Origin: Methylotenera_A sp031373695
Lineage (GTDB): Bacteria; Pseudomonadota; Gammaproteobacteria; Burkholderiales; Methylophilaceae
Direction of reading: 5' to 3'
Assembly (NCBI GenBank): GCA_031373695.1
Contig: JANMNC010000148.1
Span: 1 to 19,339, forward strand
DNA: 19,339 bases
The position numbers and the translations under genes were made by a program. Under the pieces are notes generated by a model, which ran no database searches, had not been told where the DNA came from, and saw only the letters and a program-made list of their open reading frames with translations. Of this stretch, positions 14,735 through 19,339 are shown one piece after another. Every line of letters starts with the position of its first letter. Positions within the stretch are counted from its first letter, which is position 1.

Positions 14735-14766
14735 TTGAGTTAATCACTCAACTTTATATGAGTTAA
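14735..14766 (+). promoter_or_regulatory. Palindromic operator-like site before the ferritin-like gene
   Basis: TTGAGT-TAATC-ACTCAA is a perfect inverted repeat (14735-14751). Its left part TGAGTTAA recurs directly at 14759-14766. The sites sit 24-55 bp ahead of the ATG, where a repressor could act. It does not match the Fur consensus. Confidence 0.35.
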
Positions 14767-14789
14767 AGTGTCAGTAAAAGGAGAACAAA

Positions 14790-15251
14790 ATGGCTGCAGA
14801 TCACGGTGTTGATACCCCAGTAACAAAAGCGTTAAACACAATTTTAGAATTAGAACTTGCAGGTGTAGTGCGTTATACACATTATGCGTTAATGGTATTT
14901 GGCTATAACCGTATTCCTATTGTTTCTTGGTTGCGTGAACAAGCAGCTGAATCACTAACGCATGCCGATAAAGCAGGTGAATTAATTACCCATTTGGGTG
15001 GCCATCCATCATTATCAATTGGCCCTTTGCTAGAAACGCACAACCACGATATTGGTGATATATTGCGCGAATCTATGGCGCATGAAACGCTAGCATTAAA
15101 TGCTTACAAAGCCTTGTTGAAATTGGTTGAGGGCGATTCTGTGATGCTAGAAGAATATGCGCGCGAGATGATTTATCAAGAAGAATTGCATTCTGGTGAA
15201 GTAGATAAAATGCTACGTAAACCTGGCGATTTAGCTAAATTTCACGCTTAA
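14790..15251 (+). CDS. Ferritin-like protein, bacterioferritin-related (haem ligand absent)
   Basis: A four-helix-bundle diiron protein of 153 residues, probably for iron oxidation/storage or protection of DNA. Aligned by eye to bacterioferritin, E22 (ELELAG), H58 (SLTHAD), E99 (AHET), E131 and H134 (EELH) fit the ferroxidase ligands. The residue matching the second glutamate (E51 of Bfr) is S55, with a glutamate one position earlier (E54). The methionine that binds haem in Bfr (M52) is L56. From memory this type, with VFGYNRIPIVSWLREQA and HPSLSIGPLLETHNHDIGDILRES split over residues 36-95, is widespread in proteobacteria and usually labelled bacterioferritin. A strong AAGGAG ribosome site lies before the ATG. 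It is monocistronic, with its own terminator. Confidence 0.9.
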   Translation: MAADHGVDTPVTKALNTILELELAGVVRYTHYALMVFGYNRIPIVSWLREQAAESLTHADKAGELITHLGGHPSLSIGPLLETHNHDIGDILRESMAHETLALNAYKALLKLVEGDSVMLEEYAREMIYQEELHSGEVDKMLRKPGDLAKFHA

Positions 15252-15264
15252 TACGATTTCAATT

Positions 15265-15290
15265 AAAAAGGCTACCTAGGTGGCCTTTTT
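15265..15290. terminator. Bidirectional rho-independent terminator
   Basis: A 26-base near-perfect inverted repeat with an A-run on the left and a T-run on the right (AAAAAGGC ... GGCCTTTTT). It lies between the ferritin-like gene and the convergent NlpC/P60 gene and should stop both transcripts. Confidence 0.9.
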
Positions 15291-15301
15291 AATTTGTGTA
15301 G

Positions 15302-15901
15302 CTAGCGAGAAGATTTCTCTACTTCTTTTTCTAGCCGCTGTGCGCCATTAAAACGGCTGGCCCAATAACCTTCTTGCAAGCTTTCTACCCGCACCACCTT
15401 GCCTGTGCTGGGGGCATGAATAAACTTGTTATTACCAATATAAATTCCCACATGCGAAAAAGCTGTTTTTAAGGTGTTAAAAAATACTAAATCGCCTGGT
15501 TGTAAATCTTCTTTTTTAACAGTTTTACCAATTTGGCTAATGGCACGCGCGGTGGGTGGCAGACTTAAGTTAGTCGCTTGGCTAAACACATAGCGCACAA
15601 AGCCACTACAATCGAAACCAGTAGCAGGCGAGCTGCCACCATATTTATATTTAATACCCGTTAAGCTTAGCGCGTTAATTAGCACATCTTGTGCTTTGTT
15701 TTGCCAGTTACTGCTAGGCCAATTGCTTGTTGGCCAGCTGGTGCTTTGCCCAATCACGTTTTTTGATGTGTTGGCACTATTAGTTTGTTCTGATTCATCT
15801 GCGCTATATAAAGTGACGCCAGCAGCATTTTCAGACAACACTTCTTCGGCATGAGCCAGCATGCTTAAAAAGAAACTTAAAATTAATATTAAAATTTTCA
15901 T
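15302..15901 (-). CDS. NlpC/P60-family peptidoglycan hydrolase
   Basis: Secreted cysteine peptidase that cuts peptide stems of peptidoglycan. Residues 1-18 form a signal peptide (ILILSFFLSMLAHA). Residues 19-67 are a low-complexity linker ending in a short tryptophan repeat (SWPTSNWPSSNW). The NlpC/P60 domain spans about 70-190 with the catalytic triad C98 (GFDCSGFV), H150 (SHVGIY) and H162 (IHAPS). The order and spacing match spr/MepS-like enzymes, so D,D- or L,D-endopeptidase activity on stem peptides is likely, though the exact bond is not predictable. At 199 residues it is complete. The lack of a cysteine in the signal region argues against a lipoprotein. Upstream on the same strand lies a glycine-rich membrane protein, separated by a terminator-like hairpin. 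Confidence 0.93.
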   Translation of the reverse strand: MKILILILSFFLSMLAHAEEVLSENAAGVTLYSADESEQTNSANTSKNVIGQSTSWPTSNWPSSNWQNKAQDVLINALSLTGIKYKYGGSSPATGFDCSGFVRYVFSQATNLSLPPTARAISQIGKTVKKEDLQPGDLVFFNTLKTAFSHVGIYIGNNKFIHAPSTGKVVRVESLQEGYWASRFNGAQRLEKEVEKSSR

Positions 15902-15918
15902 CAGTATAAAAATATAAA

Positions 15919-15942
15919 GCCTGCCTTAATAACAAGGCAGGC
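15919..15942 (-). terminator. Terminator-like hairpin after the glycine-rich protein gene
   Basis: GCCTGCCTT pairs perfectly with AAGGCAGGC around AATAAC. In the minus direction the trailing sequence is TTTATATT, a mediocre T-run. Confidence 0.6.
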
Positions 15943-15957
15943 CAAAATAGCCACTAT

Positions 15958-16251
15958 TTACTTAGCCATTGCGCTTTTAATTAAGCCAACAATCACTAAT
16001 AATACGCCACCACCTACACCACCACCAGCTACTTGGCTAATAATAGCACCAATATCCATGCCGCCTGCAGCACCAGCAGCTGCCGCTCCACCCATGCCCA
16101 GCATGCTTAGTAATTGGCCACCTAACGCGCCACCCAGTACACCTACTAAAGAGTTGCCCGCTGTACCTAAACTTGCATTTTTAAGTAAACCACCCGCCAC
16201 ATTGCCACCTACTGCACCACTTATCAATTGAATAATTAGACCTAAATCCAT
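15958..16251 (-). CDS. Small glycine/alanine-rich membrane protein
   Basis: A 97-residue protein built of glycine-zipper-like segments (GGNVAGG, GVLGGALGGQLLSMLGMGG, GGGVGGG) and ending in a hydrophobic stretch (VLLVIVGLIKSAMAK). From memory, close relatives of unknown function occur in many proteobacteria, with the same MDLG start and repeated MDIG in the middle (residue 65). Two copies of an MD-[IL]-G-x-II motif (residues 1-7 and 65-71) suggest an internal duplication. It is probably inner-membrane-associated or able to oligomerise through glycine packing. A ribosome site (GGAGG, within 16256-16262) lies just before the ATG. No function can be assigned. Confidence 0.8.
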   Translation of the reverse strand: MDLGLIIQLISGAVGGNVAGGLLKNASLGTAGNSLVGVLGGALGGQLLSMLGMGGAAAAGAAGGMDIGAIISQVAGGGVGGGVLLVIVGLIKSAMAK

Positions 16252-16353
16252 ACATCCTCCCTAAAGATATAACAGAATTAACGTATCAATCAAAACTTTA
16301 CAGCATGGTTACCGTAACAGGGTATTTGCCTCATGACAACAGTTTTATAAAAA

Positions 16354-16383
16354 AATGCCACACTCAGTTTAGAGTGTGGCATT
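16354..16383 (-). terminator. Rho-independent terminator of the PEP-CTERM gene
   Basis: AATGCCACACTC pairs perfectly with GAGTGTGGCATT around a 6-base loop, followed in the minus direction by a T-rich tract (TTTTTTTATAAAA across the stem end). Confidence 0.88.
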
Positions 16384-16426
16384 GAGTAAAACAACAATTT
16401 TGACTAAATTTTTGGTCTGACGTAGC

Positions 16427-17335
16427 TTAAGCTTGCTTGTTTTTACGGCGTGTTGCAGCACCAATTAAACCCAAGCCAGCGATTAACATGGCATAAGTTT
16501 CTGGCTCTGGCACAGGCGCAACAGTTAGGCCGTTAATAGTACCTACAAATTCACCGGTTTTAGTTGCAGCACCTGTGGCTAAATTAATGCTTGTTAGTAC
16601 TGATTTGCCAGTACCGTCATCCATTAAAAATGATGAGTAAGCGATACCGCTTGAGCTTATATCAAGGCCATTTGCTCTAAGAATTTCATGACCAAGTGCA
16701 CCTACTTTAGTAATAACGGGTGTATTAAAGGCACCCGTTGCTACAAAAAGCTCATCTGTAATGCTATTAATGTAATACAAAGAAGTGGCGCTAGCTTTAA
16801 CAGCAGGGTTGCTGTTTGTATATGAAACACCTGTATAGCCAGCCCCAATCATATGTGATGGAGTAGCCGCGCCTGTATTATTTAAAAAGTTAGTTACCAC
16901 GCCATTGTTAGCATTAATAGCGAAGTTTTGACCGTTAGAGCTTACCAAGCGTAATGATGTGGTACCAAGGGCTTCGTTAACTGGGTTAAAGTCTAAGCCA
17001 TATCCATTAGCAGAACTAATAATATTATTGCTTAAGGCCGCTACAAAAGAGCTGTTACCAGTTACTGCATCTAATGTATAAATTTCGTTACTGGTTGTAA
17101 CGCCATACACGGTATTGTTTGATGGGCGTAAATCAATACCAATAAAAGTTTTACCAGCCGCTGCACCAATAATATTATTAAATATAGCACCAGCTGCATT
17201 ACTGCTATCAAAAATACTAATTTGATTATTACTGTTAAGGGCGACCAAGCTTTCAGCAGAAGCGGCACTTGCAAATACTGATAGCGCAGCAGCTACTGTT
17301 ACACCTAGAGTCTTTCGTAATTTAAAAACGTTCAT
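16427..17335 (-). CDS. Exported DUF4394 protein with PEP-CTERM sorting signal
   Basis: A 302-residue secreted protein. The start at 17335 is supported by GGAG 6 bases upstream; a GTG 12 bases earlier overlaps that site. Residues 1-27 form a signal peptide ending ASA. The body is a DUF4394 domain, a beta-propeller-like repeat protein seen in FIGIDLRPSNNTVYGV, YTLDAVTGNSS, YGLDFNPVNE and RLVSSNGQNFAIN. The last 28 residues form a full PEP-CTERM signal: VPEPE, a hydrophobic segment (YAMLIAGLGLIGAA) and a basic end (RRKNK). Such proteins are processed by exosortase EpsH/XrtA and are linked to exopolysaccharide in biofilm-forming Gram-negatives. No exosortase gene is in the window. The gene is monocistronic, with a long T-rich leader and a large palindrome about 100 bp upstream. 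Confidence 0.93.
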   Translation of the reverse strand: MNVFKLRKTLGVTVAAALSVFASAASAESLVALNSNNQISIFDSSNAAGAIFNNIIGAAAGKTFIGIDLRPSNNTVYGVTTSNEIYTLDAVTGNSSFVAALSNNIISSANGYGLDFNPVNEALGTTSLRLVSSNGQNFAINANNGVVTNFLNNTGAATPSHMIGAGYTGVSYTNSNPAVKASATSLYYINSITDELFVATGAFNTPVITKVGALGHEILRANGLDISSSGIAYSSFLMDDGTGKSVLTSINLATGAATKTGEFVGTINGLTVAPVPEPETYAMLIAGLGLIGAATRRKNKQA

Positions 17336-17684
17336 TCGAATCTCCACTGAAAATTAAAAAACAAAAAATTAAAAACAAGAAATTAATAATTAAAAAAATA
17401 CTAATCATGTGCACAAAATTTGCGACTAATAAATTTTTTTAATAACCTGATTAATCAGGTTATTAACCTATACGAATGAAAAGTGTTTTTAGATTCAAAT
17501 TGTTTTTAAAAATTAAATTTAAAAATCCGCAACGCTATTAGCCGGTTTTACGTATAAAATTGAAACAGAACAAATTTTTTACTTAAAACAGTAGTGCATT
17601 AACTTTTCATGCGCTCACTTTATCTTAGCAACATGACATCATGATTCACTTATCTATAGTCTTAGTTAGTCCTAATGGGCTGCA
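17336..17684. other. AT-rich divergent spacer between the PEP-CTERM gene and yoaA
   Basis: No gene is seen in these 349 bases. On the PEP-CTERM side, 17349-17402 is almost all A with a few T and C, giving the mRNA a U-rich leader. A 28-bp perfect palindrome lies at 17439-17466. The yoaA side has no convincing promoter or LexA site. Confidence 0.6.
17439..17466. promoter_or_regulatory. 28-bp perfect palindrome, candidate operator
   Basis: The left half TTAATAACCTGATT and right half AATCAGGTTATTAA are exact reverse complements with no spacer. It starts about 104 bp upstream of the PEP-CTERM ATG and lies 218 bp ahead of yoaA. No T-run follows it in either direction, so an operator for a dimeric regulator is likelier than a terminator. 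Confidence 0.5.
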
Positions 17685-19339
17685 ATGTCAGCGTTAAATG
17701 AATTTTTTATTTCAAATGGCGCATTAGCAGATAGTATTGACGGCTATCGCGAAAGACCGCAGCAGCTAGAAATGGCGCTGGCGATTGAAAATGCCATCAA
17801 AAATAATAAACAACTGATAGCAGAGGCGGGCACAGGCACAGGCAAAACTTTTGCCTATCTTGTGCCTGCGTTATTATCTGGCGGCAAAGTGATTATTTCT
17901 ACAGGTACTAAAACCCTGCAAGATCAATTATTTAATCGCGACCTGCCAAACGTGAGAGACGCCTTAAAAGTGCCTGTGAGCGTTGCTATGCTTAAAGGCC
18001 GCGCCAATTATGTGTGCCATTATCATTTAGAAGCTGCCGCGCAAAGTGGCCGTTTTGCATCGCGCGAGGATGCGAAATACGTACATTTAATCAAAAATTT
18101 TGTAGAAAGCAGTAAAACGGGCGATAAAGCCGAGCTAGTGGATGTGCCAGAAAATGCCACAATTTGGCTTAATGTCACCAGCACGCGCGATAACTGTTTA
18201 GGCCAAGATTGCAGTTTTTATAAAGAATGCTTTGTGATGGAAGCGCGTAAAAAAGCATTGGCGGCCGATGTGGTGGTAGTGAATCATCACCTATTTTTTG
18301 CCGATGTGATGTTACGCGATGAAGGCGTGGCAGAGCTTTTGCCTAGTGCCAACACCGTTATTTTTGATGAAGCGCATCAATTGCCCGAAGTAGCAGGCTT
18401 GTTTTTTGGTGAAGATATATCTACCAGCCAATTAGTAGAGTTGTGCCGAGATAGTTTGACCGCGCACTTAACCTTGGCCAAAGACTGTGTTGAGCTTGGC
18501 AAGGCGATTCCTGCATTAGAAAAAGCCTGCAAAGATTTTAGGCTAATATTCGCATTTGAGGGCTCGCGGCTACCAGTGAACAAAGCCTTAGCATTAAAAG
18601 GCTTTGAGTCAGCATTTAGTGACATGCAAGCCATGTTAAAACATTTAAATAAAGTACTTGAGAGCCAAGCAGCGCGAGACCCTTTGCTAGAAAAGTGCTG
18701 GCAGCGTGGCGAAGCCTTGGGCGACCAGCTTAAAAGTTGGTTTAAAGCCAGCAATCCTAACTTGGTGCGCTGGGTAGAGGTGTTTACGCAAAGTGTGCAA
18801 TTACACGCCACACCGCTAAGTGTGGCCGATGGCTTTAGTAAACAGCTAAACGCGCAACCACGCGCTTGGATATTTACCAGCGCCACGCTAGCGGTAAAAA
18901 GTGATTTTAGCCATTACATTGCACAAATGGGCTTGCAAGATGCCGCTACAGGATTTTGGGAAAGCCCTTTTAACTATGCCCTGCAAGCCTTATTATATGC
19001 GCCTTCTGGCATGCCAGATCCAAACAGTTCTGGCTACACTGCGGCGGTTGCGGCGGTTGCATTGCCTGTGATTCAAGCCAGCCAAGGTCGCGCGTTTGTA
19101 TTGTGTACTAGCTTGCGCGCAATGCGCGAGGTGCATGCTTTACTTAAAGACGCATTTAGCGAAAATGGCATGGAATACCCATTATTATTGCAAGGCGAAA
19201 GCACGCGCACCGAATTACTTGATAGATTTCGTGCCCATGGTAACGCCGTATTAGTTGGCTCACAAAGCTTTTGGGAAGGCGTCGATGTGCGCGGCGAAGC
19301 ATTAAGCGTGGTAATTATCGACAAACTGCCATTCGCCCC
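17685..19339 (+). CDS. yoaA: ATP-dependent Fe-S DNA helicase, YoaA/DinG (XPD-like) family, cut by window end
   Basis: Superfamily 2 5'-3' DNA helicase of the XPD group; E. coli YoaA aids DNA repair with the HolC clamp-loader subunit. The open frame begins at ATG 17685 and runs to the window end (551 codons); about 80-90 residues including the last motifs should lie beyond. Seen are Walker A in AEAGTGTGKT (46-55), four iron-sulfur cysteines C111, C171, C176 and C182 between motifs I and II, and DEAH (228-231). After these come TSATL (helicase motif III region) and VGSQSFWEGVDVRGE with VVIIDKLPF near the end. The YRERPQQLEMA start and the absence of a nuclease domain fit YoaA better than DinG. 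No LexA box is visible upstream. Ribosome site weak (GGG). Confidence 0.93.
   Translation, partial: MSALNEFFISNGALADSIDGYRERPQQLEMALAIENAIKNNKQLIAEAGTGTGKTFAYLVPALLSGGKVIISTGTKTLQDQLFNRDLPNVRDALKVPVSVAMLKGRANYVCHYHLEAAAQSGRFASREDAKYVHLIKNFVESSKTGDKAELVDVPENATIWLNVTSTRDNCLGQDCSFYKECFVMEARKKALAADVVVVNHHLFFADVMLRDEGVAELLPSANTVIFDEAHQLPEVAGLFFGEDISTSQLVELCRDSLTAHLTLAKDCVELGKAIPALEKACKDFRLIFAFEGSRLPVNKALALKGFESAFSDMQAMLKHLNKVLESQAARDPLLEKCWQRGEALGDQLKSWFKASNPNLVRWVEVFTQSVQLHATPLSVADGFSKQLNAQPRAWIFTSATLAVKSDFSHYIAQMGLQDAATGFWESPFNYALQALLYAPSGMPDPNSSGYTAAVAAVALPVIQASQGRAFVLCTSLRAMREVHALLKDAFSENGMEYPLLLQGESTRTELLDRFRAHGNAVLVGSQSFWEGVDVRGEALSVVIIDKLPFA

Noticed and set aside
17446..17461. Lux-box-like sequence (ACCTG ... 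CAGGT) in the 28-bp palindrome
   Set aside because: The half-sites match but the spacer is 6 instead of 10 bases, and no luxR/luxI gene is nearby.
17529..17545. Possible sigma-54 promoter (-24/-12) for the PEP-CTERM gene
   Set aside because: On the minus strand GG and GC are separated by 11 rather than 10 bases, and the site is about 200 bp from the start codon; spacing is strict for sigma-54.
17467..17684. LexA (SOS) box before the helicase
   Set aside because: No CTGT-N8-ACAG arrangement is present in the spacer.
18377..19324. Minus-strand ORFs near the window end
   Set aside because: They lie opposite the YoaA helicase frame, which carries Walker A, iron-sulfur cysteines and DEAH motifs in order.

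Overview
The window looks like chromosomal DNA of a Gram-negative betaproteobacterium, most likely a methylotroph of the Methylophilaceae (Methylotenera or Methylophilus type). The evidence is the AT-rich, lysine/asparagine-leaning coding sequence combined with betaproteobacterial genes: a periplasmic azurin, outer-membrane phospholipase A, Coq7-type ubiquinone hydroxylase, a PEP-CTERM exported protein, and a CIRCE-controlled groESL operon. This assignment is inferred from gene content and style; no marker RNA is present. No phage, transposase, CRISPR, tRNA or rRNA is visible. The region reads as ordinary core chromosome with unusual non-coding elements.

Layout. (1) 1-1595, minus strand: groES and the first 330 codons of groEL. 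A HrcA/CIRCE operator lies upstream, and a 158-bp element with near-perfect 36-bp inverted termini sits between the two genes. (2) 1683-3370, plus: an uncharacterised 191-aa protein translationally coupled to a Tas-type aldo/keto reductase. (3) 3430-3962, minus: azurin with its terminator. (4) 4170-5431, plus: pldA behind a promoter overlapped by a Fur-box-like sequence. (5) 5592-8798, plus: yjdM, bioA (with a cysteine-rich insertion) and dacB, closely spaced. (6) 8888-9346, plus: an FKBP lipoprotein. (7) 9352-9457: a nested, possibly switching RNA structure, followed by an OsmC/YhfA protein overlapping a VOC-fold protein. (8) 10347-12540, minus: operon glcF-coq7-DUF2322. (9) 12614-14150, minus: S41 peptidase CtpA, facing away from a SelW-like gene across a region with four TTGCTA/TAGCAA sites. 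(10) 14356-15251, plus: SelW-like protein and a ferritin-like protein. (11) 15302-17335, minus: NlpC/P60 hydrolase, a glycine-rich small membrane protein and a DUF4394 PEP-CTERM protein. (12) 17685-19339, plus: YoaA/DinG-family Fe-S helicase, cut by the window end.

Several genes act in the cell envelope (PldA, DacB, FKBP lipoprotein, CtpA, NlpC/P60, PEP-CTERM protein). Others concern respiration and redox (azurin, GlcF, Coq7, OsmC, SelW-like, ferritin). They do not form one dedicated pathway. The strongest candidates for something undescribed are non-coding: the inverted-repeat element inside groESL, the structured RNA ahead of the OsmC gene, the 28-bp perfect palindrome upstream of the PEP-CTERM gene, and the TTGCTA site cluster. 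Among proteins, the BioA cysteine insertion and the altered metal site of the ferritin-like protein stand out.
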